Source: Adonisia turfae CCMR0081 | GTDB taxonomy: Bacteria; Cyanobacteriota; Cyanobacteriia; Phormidesmidales; Phormidesmidaceae | DNA: 54,538 bases | Direction of reading: 5' to 3' | Assembly (NCBI RefSeq): GCF_011009555.1 | Contig: NZ_QXHD01000004.1 | Span: 6,413,588-6,468,125 of the forward strand | Part shown: in pieces, positions 34,196 through 42,764 of the stretch | Position numbering within the stretch: position 1 is the first letter of the stretch | Layout of the letters: every line of letters begins with the position of its first letter | Translations under genes and position numbers: made by a program | Notes under the pieces: model-generated | The model's input: the letters and a program-made list of their open reading frames with translations, nothing else | Databases searched by the model: none | What the model was told of the DNA's origin: nothing

Positions 34196-35536
34196 ATGGC
34201 TGGAGCATGGACATCTGAGCAAGTGCTGGCACTGTCGCCAGATGCAGGTTCCACAAAGCGGGGGAAATCCTTGGCCAATGTGTCAAGGTGGTCATTGCTG
34301 GGTCATGCGGAGCAGGCTGTGTGGGGTGAGTGCAAGGGCAGTGGTAAAAAGCCCTATCGCACTCAGATTGACCTGAGCGAACCGGCCTTTCGCTGCAGTT
34401 GTCCTAGCCGCAAGTTTCCTTGTAAACATGCATTGGGTTTGTTTTTGCTCCTGGTAGAGCAGCTTGAAGCGTTTGGCAACGATCCTCCCCCCGATTGGGT
34501 AACTGAGTGGTTAGAAAAACGCGCTCAAACAGCAAACCGTCAGCAAATTAAGCACAAGAAAGCGGCGGCGGACCCAGCAGCCCAGGCTAAGCGAGCCGAA
34601 AAAAGAGCGGCAAAAATTGAAGCTGGCCTAGAGGACTTAACTCAGTGGTTGGCGGATATTATTCGCCAGGGTCTGGCGGCTTTGCCAAACCAGCCCTATA
34701 GCTTTTGGGATCAGGCGGCAGCCCGATTAGTGGATGCTCAAGCACCAGGATTAGCCCGACGAGTACGCAGTCTAGGTAGCATTCCCCATTCAGGCCAAGG
34801 TTGGCCCGAGCGCATGCTAACGGCACTGGGGCAGTTGCATCTGCTGGTGGAGAGTTATGGCAGATTAGATAGTTTGACACCCGCCATGCAGGCGGAGGTG
34901 CGATCGCAAATTGGCTGGCCCCAAACCCAAGATGACTTGCGGCTGCGGGTGGAAAAAGCGGATCCGCTGGTGGACTGTGTTGCTGACACCTGGCAAATTC
35001 TGGGCAAAGTTGTGATTGAAGAAGACAAGTTGCAAATGCAGCGTACCTGGCTGTGGGGTTCTGAGAATCAAAAATCTGCCCTCGTGCTGAACTTTGCCCA
35101 TGGGCGACAGCCACTGGATGTCAGCCTGATACCAGGCAGCAGTTTCAGCGGTAACTTAATTTTTTATCCAGGAACTGGGCTACAGCGTGCTTTTATAGAC
35201 CTGCGGGAAAACACCACCGCCCAAGTACCACCGCCCACTGGAAACACCATTGCAGCTGCCATCGGTCACTATGCCCACAGCCTCAGTCAAAATCCCTGGC
35301 TAGAGAGATTTCCCCTAACCCTGGCCCAGGTTTGGCCTCTCCCCAGAGAAGATAGCTGGTGGTTACGAGATGCAGCCAGGAAAGTTCTCCCCATTGCACC
35401 CGGGTTTCAACGCGGGTGGGAGTTATTGGCCTTAAGCGGTGGCTATCCGCTAACGGTCTTTGGCGAGTGGAATGGCAGCACATTTCTGCCCCTCAGTCTT
35501 TGGTCTGGGCAGCAATTTCACCCATTAGGAGACTGA
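34196..35536 (+). CDS. SWIM zinc-finger protein
   Basis: 446 residues. The SWIM finger is at the N-terminus with C67, C69, C76 and H78 ('FRCSCPSRKFPCKHALGL'), preceded by the family start 'WTSEQVLALSPDAGS'. After a basic charged helix (about 105-140) comes a long helical, then beta-rich C-terminal part. SWIM domains bind DNA or proteins. This is the first gene of a plus-strand set with DUF5691, MoxR AAA, DUF5682 and VWA genes, equivalent to E. coli yehQ in the yehLMPQ group. The next gene starts two bases after its stop. Confidence 0.92.
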   Translation: MAGAWTSEQVLALSPDAGSTKRGKSLANVSRWSLLGHAEQAVWGECKGSGKKPYRTQIDLSEPAFRCSCPSRKFPCKHALGLFLLLVEQLEAFGNDPPPDWVTEWLEKRAQTANRQQIKHKKAAADPAAQAKRAEKRAAKIEAGLEDLTQWLADIIRQGLAALPNQPYSFWDQAAARLVDAQAPGLARRVRSLGSIPHSGQGWPERMLTALGQLHLLVESYGRLDSLTPAMQAEVRSQIGWPQTQDDLRLRVEKADPLVDCVADTWQILGKVVIEEDKLQMQRTWLWGSENQKSALVLNFAHGRQPLDVSLIPGSSFSGNLIFYPGTGLQRAFIDLRENTTAQVPPPTGNTIAAAIGHYAHSLSQNPWLERFPLTLAQVWPLPREDSWWLRDAARKVLPIAPGFQRGWELLALSGGYPLTVFGEWNGSTFLPLSLWSGQQFHPLGD

Positions 35537-35538
35537 CA

Positions 35539-37059
35539 ATGGAATACTGGAAAACCCTCTTAAACACCGCCTTAATCGGCACCGATCGTCAGTCTCCTAA
35601 TCCTCCTAAAACGTTAGGTACACTGACGACGGCCCTGGGTCAACTCAATTGGCAACAGCCTGAGCGCTCTATCTTGTCAGCAGCTGGTGCTATAGCTCTT
35701 TATCAACAGGTGGGGCAACTACCGATAACGGTAGATTGGGCATTACTAGACCCCTGTGCTGATGAAGATTTACCCTGCTGTTCTGCTCAAACCGCCAGAC
35801 ATTTAAATACTATCTTGGCCGAACATCCAGCCATCATGCCGGAATTGTTGAGGCTACTCACGCAGTCTCAACAGCGTGTCCCAGAACAGTTGTTGCCTAA
35901 ACTCCTCCATTTTGGGCGACAACGATCAGAACTTCGTCCGCAGATTACAGCCGTTATTGGTAAGCGAGGTCAATGGTTGGCCAGCCAAAACTCAGCCTGG
36001 GAATATGGCTCAGCCCAAAGAATGACTGAGTTCCATGCAGATTCAGCCGCTTGGCGCGAGGGTAGCCGTAGTGAGCGGGCTTTATTTTTACAACAGTGGC
36101 GCGAGACAGATGCTGATGCAGCTAGAGAAGCGCTAGAAGCTGTGTGGTCCTCAGAGTTAGCCAAGGATCGAGCAGCCTTAATCTCTTCCCTGGCCTGCAA
36201 TTTATCCATAGCCGATGAACCTTTTTTAGAAAAAGCACGTTGCGATCGCGCCCAAGCTGTACGCCAACAGACCGTTGGGCTACTGGTAAAACTGCCAGAG
36301 TCTCACCTATGTCAGCGCATGGCCGAACGAGTCAGTCAGTTTATATCGCTTCAAGCCAGTACTTCAGAATTAACTATCAAGGTGACTCTCCCGAAAACAT
36401 TTGAACCGGTGTGGGAAGAGGATGGAATCACATCCAAAACAGTAGCTGGGCTGGGAGAAAAAGCGAGTTGGCTATATCAGATGCTCACCAGTGTATCCCT
36501 GCACCATTGGCATGGAAAACCAGCCGCCATTGCCTACGCCATTAAAGAACACCAATGGCAAGACATGCTGCTCAAAGGATGGGGCGTCGCCGCCCTACGC
36601 CAACAAAATACGACCTGGGCCAATGCCCTAGTTAAGGAGTTTGACCTGCAACAAATCGATGAACGGTTGTTGTCAGACCTGTTGACATTATTAACGATCG
36701 AGCAGCAGGAAACAGCCTTAAGGGAGAAAATACCCAGCCAAAAAGATGACATCATCCATTGGCTACATCAAGTGTCTAGATGTTCTCAGACGTGGAGTTT
36801 AGAGTTCAGTCAGCTGGTGTTAGAGAAAATTCTCACGCTAGCTAATAATAGCGATCGCAACAACTATGGATTGCATTACTTATTAAAAGAAATAGCCATT
36901 GTTCTACATCCCGATTTAACCCCAGCCATTGCTGAGCCCTTAACTCAGATGCCTGAAAACGACAGTCGGTTTTATTGGATAAAAAGCGCATTGGATGAAT
37001 TTCACGAACATATGCATTTTCGATACGAAATGCATCAGGCATTTAAGCCCAGCGGTTAA
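35539..37059 (+). CDS. DUF5691 family protein
   Basis: 506 residues from ATG 35539, with an AGGAG site inside the SWIM gene's last codons; the longer open frame from 35359 overlaps SWIM and is not the real start. The start 'MEYWKTLLNTALIGTDRQ' and the HEAT/ARM-like helical body are typical of DUF5691. No catalytic motif is visible. It is inserted between SWIM and AAA genes in this cyanobacterial version. Its role is likely structural or adaptor-like, which is inference. A spacer of 95 bases with a short hairpin separates it from the AAA gene. Confidence 0.85.
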   Translation: MEYWKTLLNTALIGTDRQSPNPPKTLGTLTTALGQLNWQQPERSILSAAGAIALYQQVGQLPITVDWALLDPCADEDLPCCSAQTARHLNTILAEHPAIMPELLRLLTQSQQRVPEQLLPKLLHFGRQRSELRPQITAVIGKRGQWLASQNSAWEYGSAQRMTEFHADSAAWREGSRSERALFLQQWRETDADAAREALEAVWSSELAKDRAALISSLACNLSIADEPFLEKARCDRAQAVRQQTVGLLVKLPESHLCQRMAERVSQFISLQASTSELTIKVTLPKTFEPVWEEDGITSKTVAGLGEKASWLYQMLTSVSLHHWHGKPAAIAYAIKEHQWQDMLLKGWGVAALRQQNTTWANALVKEFDLQQIDERLLSDLLTLLTIEQQETALREKIPSQKDDIIHWLHQVSRCSQTWSLEFSQLVLEKILTLANNSDRNNYGLHYLLKEIAIVLHPDLTPAIAEPLTQMPENDSRFYWIKSALDEFHEHMHFRYEMHQAFKPSG

Positions 37060-37074
37060 CCAACCCCACTTACA

Positions 37075-37090
37075 CCCCTCCCAAGAGGGG
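37075..37090. repeat. Short GC hairpin
   Basis: CCCCTC CCAA GAGGGG, followed by AAAAG, in the spacer between DUF5691 and AAA genes. Similar in type to the hairpin at 8487; a common short repeat in cyanobacterial spacers, possibly attenuating transcription within the set. Confidence 0.6.
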
Positions 37091-37154
37091 AAAAGTCATC
37101 CTATGGCAACTCTACTCTTTACCTTCTATTCTCCACTTTTTATCTAACCCTCCC

Positions 37155-38294
37155 ATGCCAGCAACAAAATCAACAGCTCAGTCCGCTAAGCATAAAACCT
37201 CCAAGTCAGAGACAGCAGAAACTATTCTGCGGCAACACGCAGAGGAACAGTTTGCCAATGAACTAGCAGCCCTGGCTGACGCTGATGACCGACAACGACC
37301 GCCTAATTGGCAGCTGTCGCCCTGGGCAGTGGCCACCTATCTAATGGGTGGAACGCTGGATAGCGGAGCGGAGATTTCCGCTAAGTATGTGGGCAGTCGA
37401 CGGCTGATGGAGGTTGCGATCGCCACACTTGCCACCGATCGCGCTCTGCTCCTTTATGGCATTCCTGGAACTGGCAAATCCTGGGTGTCCGAACACCTAG
37501 CCGCTGCCATTGCCGGAGACTCCACCCTACTGATCCAGGGCACAGCAGGTACCAGCGAAGAAGCCATTCGCTACGGCTGGAACTACGCCCAGTTGCTAGC
37601 CAAAGGACCTTCCATGGATGCCATTGTACAAAGCCCGCTGATGAACGCCATGGCAACTGGCAAAATCACCCGCGTAGAAGAACTCACCAGGATTCCAGCA
37701 GATGTGCAAGATACATTAATTACAGTCTTATCAGAAAAGACATTGCCCATCGCTGAACTGGGGGAAGAGGTACAAGCCCAAAAAGGATTTAACGTTATTG
37801 CCACCGCCAATAATCGGGATAAAGGGGTAAATGAACTCTCCAGTGCCCTCAAACGACGCTTTAATACAGTAATTCTGCCCGTACCTAGCCAGGTAGAAGA
37901 AGAAATTCAAATTGTACAAACCCGTGTGGAGAGTCTAGGAAAAGCGTTAGAGTTACCGACTGAAGCACCTGCTCTCAATGAAATTCGACGGATCGTTACC
38001 ATCTTCCGAGAGCTGCGTAATGGAGTAACCGAAGATGGAAAGACTAAACTGAAGTCTCCCAGTGGCACCTTGAGTACAGCGGAGGCAATTTCTGTTGTGA
38101 ATAGTGGTATGGCCTTAGCCGCTCACTTTGGCAACGGCAGCCTCGATGCCGAAGATTTAGCAGCAGGCATACAAGGCGCAGTCGTAAAAGACCCTGTACA
38201 GGATGCCGTGGTCTGGAAAGAGTATTTAGAAACCGTGGTGAAAGAGAGAGATGGATGGATGGATATTTATCGCGCTTGCCGGGAGTTGGCTTAA
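37155..38294 (+). CDS. MoxR-type AAA+ ATPase
   Basis: 379 residues. Walker A GIPGTGKS is at 102-109 (K108). The Walker B region reads 'KITRVEELTR' with E175-E176 where MoxR proteins have Asp-Glu, so the Asp is replaced conservatively and the catalytic Glu kept. The sensor block 'FNVIATANNRDKG' and arginine finger region 'SSALKRRF' are present. MoxR ATPases work with VWA proteins as chaperones that insert cofactors or remodel complexes. Equivalent to E. coli YehL. It is followed after six bases by the DUF5682 gene, indicating an operon. Confidence 0.92.
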   Translation: MPATKSTAQSAKHKTSKSETAETILRQHAEEQFANELAALADADDRQRPPNWQLSPWAVATYLMGGTLDSGAEISAKYVGSRRLMEVAIATLATDRALLLYGIPGTGKSWVSEHLAAAIAGDSTLLIQGTAGTSEEAIRYGWNYAQLLAKGPSMDAIVQSPLMNAMATGKITRVEELTRIPADVQDTLITVLSEKTLPIAELGEEVQAQKGFNVIATANNRDKGVNELSSALKRRFNTVILPVPSQVEEEIQIVQTRVESLGKALELPTEAPALNEIRRIVTIFRELRNGVTEDGKTKLKSPSGTLSTAEAISVVNSGMALAAHFGNGSLDAEDLAAGIQGAVVKDPVQDAVVWKEYLETVVKERDGWMDIYRACRELA

Positions 38295-38300
38295 ATCATT

Positions 38301-40628
38301 ATGAGCATCCACATTTTTGGCATTCGTCACCACGGTCCAGGCTCTGCCAGAAGTCTTTTAAAATCACTCCACACCCTTCAACCCGACATCGTTCTCGTAG
38401 AAGGCCCCCCCGAAGGAAACGACGCTCTTGCTCTCCTTGCCCATGAGGACATGCAACCGCCTGTTGCCCTACTAATCTATGCCCCTGAACAGTCAGAACA
38501 AGCCGCCTACTATCCCTTTGCAGTGTTTTCACCTGAGTGGCAAGCTATCCAGTACGGGCTAAAGCAGAATATTCCCGTACGCTTTATGGATTTGCCCCAG
38601 ACACATCAGATAGCGGAGCGGCTAGCGCAACAGCAGCCTAATGCAAAAAGTGAAGGAGAAAGAAGTGAAGAGGCAAAGAATGAAGAGTCAGACAGAGCAT
38701 TAGAAGCAAAGGGTCAGTCTGATGGTTCTCCCAATTCCCAAGCTCCTGTTCGATCAATTCCAGCAGACCCGTTAGCTTGGTTAGCTGAAGCAGCAGGCTA
38801 CAGTGACAGCGAACGCTGGTGGGAACATATGGTGGAGCAGCGTCAGGATAATACCGAGATTTTTGAGGCAATTTTGGAAGCAATGTCGACACTGCGGCAA
38901 GAAATTGAGCAAACCCACCCATCAGATGTTGAAAATCCGCGAGATCATCGAGAAGCACAGCGAGAAGCCTATATGCGCCGCACGATTCGTCAGGCAAAAA
39001 AAGAAGGATTTGAGACAATCGCAGTGATTTGTGGTGCCTGGCATAGTCCGGCTTTATGTGAGCCCTTACCAGCTCAAAAGCACGATAATGCCTTACTTAA
39101 AGGGCTACCCAAGCTCAAGGTAAAGGCCACCTGGATTCCCTGGACCTATGGAAGATTATCCAGCGCTACTGGCTATGGGGCTGGTATTCACTCTCCCGGT
39201 TGGTACGACCATCTTTGGCAGTCGTCCCGCCCTCAAAAAATAGCCATTGGTTGGATGACCCAGGTAGCAAGATTATTACGCCAGGAAGATATTGATGCTT
39301 CTTCTGCCAGTGTGATTGAGGCAGTACGATTGGCGGAGGCCCTGGCTGCGATGAGAGAGTCTGCGATGCCGGGTCTGGATGAACTGAATGAAGCCACCCA
39401 GACCGTACTTTGTTTTGGTGATGCAACGCCCATGCAGCTGATTCACCAAAAGCTGATTGTCAGTGAGCGGCTAGGGCGGATTCCAGCAGAAACACCATTA
39501 ATTCCGCTGCAGCAAGACCTACAGCGCTTACAAAAACGCTTGCGACTCAAACCAGAAGCCAATGAACGCCTTCTCACCCTAGATTTACGTAAAGACATAG
39601 ATCTAGAACGTTCCCATCTGCTACACCGTTTGAGCCTGCTAGATATTCCATGGGGCCAACCCCAAACCACCAGCGGTAAGGGCACCTTTAAAGAAGCCTG
39701 GCAACTACGTTGGCAACCCGAGCTCAGCCTTGCGGTAATTGAATCGGGACGTTGGGGCAACACCATCGGAGCAGCGGCCCAGACCTATGCCAAGTATCGG
39801 GTAGATATCGCCCCTGATTTGCCATCGTTAACTAATTTGCTAGATAACGTACTGCTGGCCGCACTGCCCGATGCTGTCACCTATTTGCTGAGTCAACTGC
39901 AGGCAATGGCAGCAGTGTCCAGCGATATAGCCCACTTGATGGCAGCACTACCACCGTTGGCAAATGTGTTGCGTTATCGTGATGTGCGCCAGACAGATGG
40001 GACGATCGTAGCCCAAGTGGTAGATGGATTAGTGGCACGGATCTGCATTGGTTTACCGGGAGCCTGTGCGTCTTTAGATGATGATGCGGCAGCGGCCATG
40101 CTGAAGGCGATTAATCAGACAAATAGCGCGATTAAACTACTGCAAAATGGGCACCATGGCAGGGCATGGTCGGCAGTGTTGTTAGTGCTATGCGATCAAC
40201 AATCGCTCCACGGTCTCATCGCCGGACGCTGCTGCCGCTTGCTCCTCGACGAAGGCAGCCTAGAACCAGAAAAGGCTGCTCAGCGCATGGGCCTAGCCCT
40301 TTCCCTAGCGAATGAGCCGCCACAGGCTGCCGCTTGGGTTGAAGGCTTTTTACAAGGTAGTGGCTTGTTGTTGCTCCACGACGACATCATTTGGCAAGTC
40401 CTAGATGACTGGGTGACTAGCTTAACCAATGAGCAGTTCACTGCCCTATTACCACTGTTGCGTCGCACCTTTACAGGTTTCTCACCACCTGAACGACGAC
40501 AAATGGGAGAACGGGTGCGGACTGCGGGCTGCCAACAAACGCAAGTCACTACAGTCACAGATTTTGACACAGAGCGTGCTGAATCAACTCTGCCCCTCAT
40601 CGCCCAGCTTCTAGGTCTGCAACTATAA
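38301..40628 (+). CDS. DUF5682 family protein (TIKI/EreA-like putative hydrolase)
   Basis: 775 residues; equivalent to E. coli YehM in position and length. The N-terminus reads 'HIFGIRHHGPGSARSLLKSL' with H10-H11, followed by 'LVEGPPEGND' (E34), and later 'CGAWHSPAL' with H248. This H...E...H pattern recalls the TraB/TIKI/EreA-ChaN type metallohydrolases, so a metal-dependent hydrolase or protease fold is plausible; this is inference, no activity is known. A hydrophilic insertion (about 112-150, Glu/Ser/Lys) is likely unstructured. The C-terminal 450 residues are helical with no recognised motif. The gene overlaps no neighbour and is ten bases before VWA. Confidence 0.9.
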   Translation: MSIHIFGIRHHGPGSARSLLKSLHTLQPDIVLVEGPPEGNDALALLAHEDMQPPVALLIYAPEQSEQAAYYPFAVFSPEWQAIQYGLKQNIPVRFMDLPQTHQIAERLAQQQPNAKSEGERSEEAKNEESDRALEAKGQSDGSPNSQAPVRSIPADPLAWLAEAAGYSDSERWWEHMVEQRQDNTEIFEAILEAMSTLRQEIEQTHPSDVENPRDHREAQREAYMRRTIRQAKKEGFETIAVICGAWHSPALCEPLPAQKHDNALLKGLPKLKVKATWIPWTYGRLSSATGYGAGIHSPGWYDHLWQSSRPQKIAIGWMTQVARLLRQEDIDASSASVIEAVRLAEALAAMRESAMPGLDELNEATQTVLCFGDATPMQLIHQKLIVSERLGRIPAETPLIPLQQDLQRLQKRLRLKPEANERLLTLDLRKDIDLERSHLLHRLSLLDIPWGQPQTTSGKGTFKEAWQLRWQPELSLAVIESGRWGNTIGAAAQTYAKYRVDIAPDLPSLTNLLDNVLLAALPDAVTYLLSQLQAMAAVSSDIAHLMAALPPLANVLRYRDVRQTDGTIVAQVVDGLVARICIGLPGACASLDDDAAAAMLKAINQTNSAIKLLQNGHHGRAWSAVLLVLCDQQSLHGLIAGRCCRLLLDEGSLEPEKAAQRMGLALSLANEPPQAAAWVEGFLQGSGLLLLHDDIIWQVLDDWVTSLTNEQFTALLPLLRRTFTGFSPPERRQMGERVRTAGCQQTQVTTVTDFDTERAESTLPLIAQLLGLQL

Positions 40629-40638
40629 TCGCAACCCC

Positions 40639-41823
40639 ATGGTCAGTAACTCTCAAGACACAGATAAAACAGAACGGCTCAGACGTTGGCGATTGATCCT
40701 CGGCGGTGGAGATGCTGATGGTATCTGCAGTGCTGACGGTGAAGGAGGGCCGCACTTAGGCAGTGGTGATATGGCTATGGATCAGGCCCTCGCCGCTCTC
40801 TATGATGACAAACAAGAACGCCGAGGTGGACTAGGCGGTTCTGCCCCTAAAGTAGCCCGCTGGCTCGGGGATATTCGGCAATATTTCCCTAGCTCAGTGG
40901 TGCGGGTGATGCAGCAGGATGCGTTAGAGCGATTGAACCTGCATCAAATGCTGCTGGAGCCAGAAATGTTGTCAGCGGTTGAAGCGGATGTGCATTTGGT
41001 GGCTAACCTAATGGCGCTGAATGGAGTGATTCCAGAGAAAACTAAAGAAACAGCCCGTTTAGTGGTGCGTAAAGTTGTCGATGAGCTGATGCAGAAGTTG
41101 CAGAATCCCATGCAGCAAGCGGTAATGGGTAGCCTTAACCGCAGCCAGCGCAACAACCGTCCTCGCCATAGCGAAATCGATTGGCATCGCACCATTCGAG
41201 CTAACTTGCAACATTATCAGCCAGAGTATTCCACCATCGTTCCTGAGCGGCTCATTGGCTTTGGCCGTAAACGGTCTGCCCTCAAAAGTATTATTCTGTG
41301 CGTTGATCAAAGTGGGTCGATGGCTCCTTCTGTAGTCTATGCCAGTATTTTTGCCGCTGTATTAGCATCTATTCCTGCAGTGAGAACCCAGCTAGTGGTA
41401 TTTGACACAGCAGTAGTCGATTTAACCGAGTTATTGCAGGACCCGGTTGATGTTCTCTTTGGCACTCAGCTAGGTGGTGGCACAGATATCAACCAGGCCC
41501 TTTCCTACTGTCAGAGCCATGTGCGACAGCCACAGGAGACTATTTTGGTATTGATCAGTGACCTGTATGAAGGTGGCAACAATGACGCCATGATTAAGCG
41601 TGTGGCATCCTTGGTTGCATCAGGCGTTCAAATGATTACCCTCTTAGCTTTAAGCGACGAGGGTGCTCCATGTTTTGATCATCGCAATGCAGCAAAATTT
41701 GCGCGTTTAGGAGTCCCAACATTTGCCTGTACTCCTGATCAGTTCCCTGATTTAATGTCTGCGGCCATTAGTCATAGCAACATTAGCCAGTGGGCAGCCA
41801 AGGAGGATATTGTGACAGCTTGA
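40639..41823 (+). CDS. VWA domain-containing protein (CoxE-like)
   Basis: 394 residues, with a C-terminal von Willebrand A domain (about 215-385). The MIDAS is complete: D223-x-S225-x-S227 ('VDQSGSMAP'), T282 ('GGGTDI') and D308 ('LISDLYEGG'). The N-terminal 210 residues are helical with Gly-rich parts. It is the metal-dependent adhesion partner expected for the MoxR AAA ATPase and corresponds to E. coli YehP. The last gene of the five-gene set; a hairpin 46 bases after the stop probably ends the transcript. Confidence 0.92.
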   Translation: MVSNSQDTDKTERLRRWRLILGGGDADGICSADGEGGPHLGSGDMAMDQALAALYDDKQERRGGLGGSAPKVARWLGDIRQYFPSSVVRVMQQDALERLNLHQMLLEPEMLSAVEADVHLVANLMALNGVIPEKTKETARLVVRKVVDELMQKLQNPMQQAVMGSLNRSQRNNRPRHSEIDWHRTIRANLQHYQPEYSTIVPERLIGFGRKRSALKSIILCVDQSGSMAPSVVYASIFAAVLASIPAVRTQLVVFDTAVVDLTELLQDPVDVLFGTQLGGGTDINQALSYCQSHVRQPQETILVLISDLYEGGNNDAMIKRVASLVASGVQMITLLALSDEGAPCFDHRNAAKFARLGVPTFACTPDQFPDLMSAAISHSNISQWAAKEDIVTA

Positions 41824-41868
41824 TTTATTTACAGAACGTTCTCCCAAAGAAGACAGGGGCCAAAAGTT

Positions 41869-41900
41869 AGGAGTCAGTAAGTTCCTTGCTACTGACTCCT
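41869..41900. terminator. Hairpin after the VWA gene
   Basis: Perfect 11-base arms AGGAGTCAGTA / TACTGACTCCT around a ten-base loop. No T-run follows, so it is either a terminator without the classical tail or one of the dispersed palindromes of this genome. Confidence 0.6.
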
Positions 41901-42033
41901 GATTACGTTCGGCTAAGACTTTGACGGTGAGGATTCGATGGTGAGTTCAACCAAACCATTCATGTCGAAGTCTGATGCTCCACCTAACCAAGATTTCTCA
42001 ACTTAAGTTGATACCCTAAGCATTGAAGAGAGT

Positions 42034-42408
42034 CTATTGTTTCAAGGACAATAACCTTTCAGGCTGTTTTGTAGTGCTAGATGTTTCTTCAGGAAGCGTC
42101 TGAATAGCTTGATCGCAAAAATGCTTTACAAACTCTTGGGCTTCAATCAGATTATTCGGATATCTAATCTGCTCCCAGATATAGCCATGGAGATTATGGA
42201 TATCTTGATAGTAGAAGCCATGTTCTGCAAGGTAAGTAACGACGTCCCACAGAGCCTGGTTTGATCTGCTGGGTGAATGAAACTTAACACCCATTTGATA
42301 AGCGGTATGACCACAGTGGGGGCATAGCCGAATAAACCCTGGAAATTTACCTGGGCGTTTAAATGTGGTGTGGCAATCAAAACAAGCGAAAGGGGCGATG
42401 CCATGCAT
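42034..42408 (-). CDS. Zinc-ribbon-like hypothetical protein
   Basis: 124 residues from ATG 42408 (an AAAGGA site lies nine bases upstream; the open frame reaches back to TTG 42468, which is less likely). Two CxxC knuckles, 'CFDCHTTFKRP' and 'LCPHCGHTA', suggest a small zinc ribbon, followed by an aromatic helical part ('DVVTYLAEHGFYYQDIH') and a Ser/Thr/Glu tail. No known family could be named. It is placed between the VWA set and the divergent phototaxis cluster. Confidence 0.7.
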   Translation of the reverse strand: MHGIAPFACFDCHTTFKRPGKFPGFIRLCPHCGHTAYQMGVKFHSPSRSNQALWDVVTYLAEHGFYYQDIHNLHGYIWEQIRYPNNLIEAQEFVKHFCDQAIQTLPEETSSTTKQPERLLSLKQ

Positions 42409-42764
42409 GGGAATAAGTCCTTTGCTGTCTTTAGTATGTGACCTCCTGACGTTCTTATTATGGCGCAACTACTTTGCTTAGATCATGACAAATTAATAAC
42501 TTGTCAACCAAGCTAGATAGCTGCATTTTTGTCATAGCATTGTCCCCAGGCTATGGAAAGAGGTCTTGAGACTGATGCATAGTTGTCCCATTCACCTAAG
42601 CACAGCGCGTAATTAGCTTAGGATAAATTCTCTCATCTCTCAATCCGTGAATGGACGGAACATAAGGATTTCCAACAGATCCGTGTAATCTCTGATGCCT
42701 TTAGGGGAAGTCTCCTGCGCAGAATAATTACTAAATCTGTTTCAGCATTGAGTATTATAAGCAT
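42409..42764. promoter_or_regulatory. Divergent region upstream of the phototaxis cluster
   Basis: 356 bases between the zinc-ribbon gene and pixG. It should contain the pix promoter. No clear boxes, palindromes or small genes were found; an in-frame extension of the minus-strand gene up to 42468 is possible. Confidence 0.35.

Noticed and set aside
33959..34222. 87-codon minus-strand frame
   Set aside because: Overlaps the SWIM start and has no recognisable features.
34196..41823. A full vWA-MoxR-VMAP ternary conflict system
   Set aside because: No VMAP-type adaptor with protease or effector domain is present; the composition matches yehLMPQ instead.
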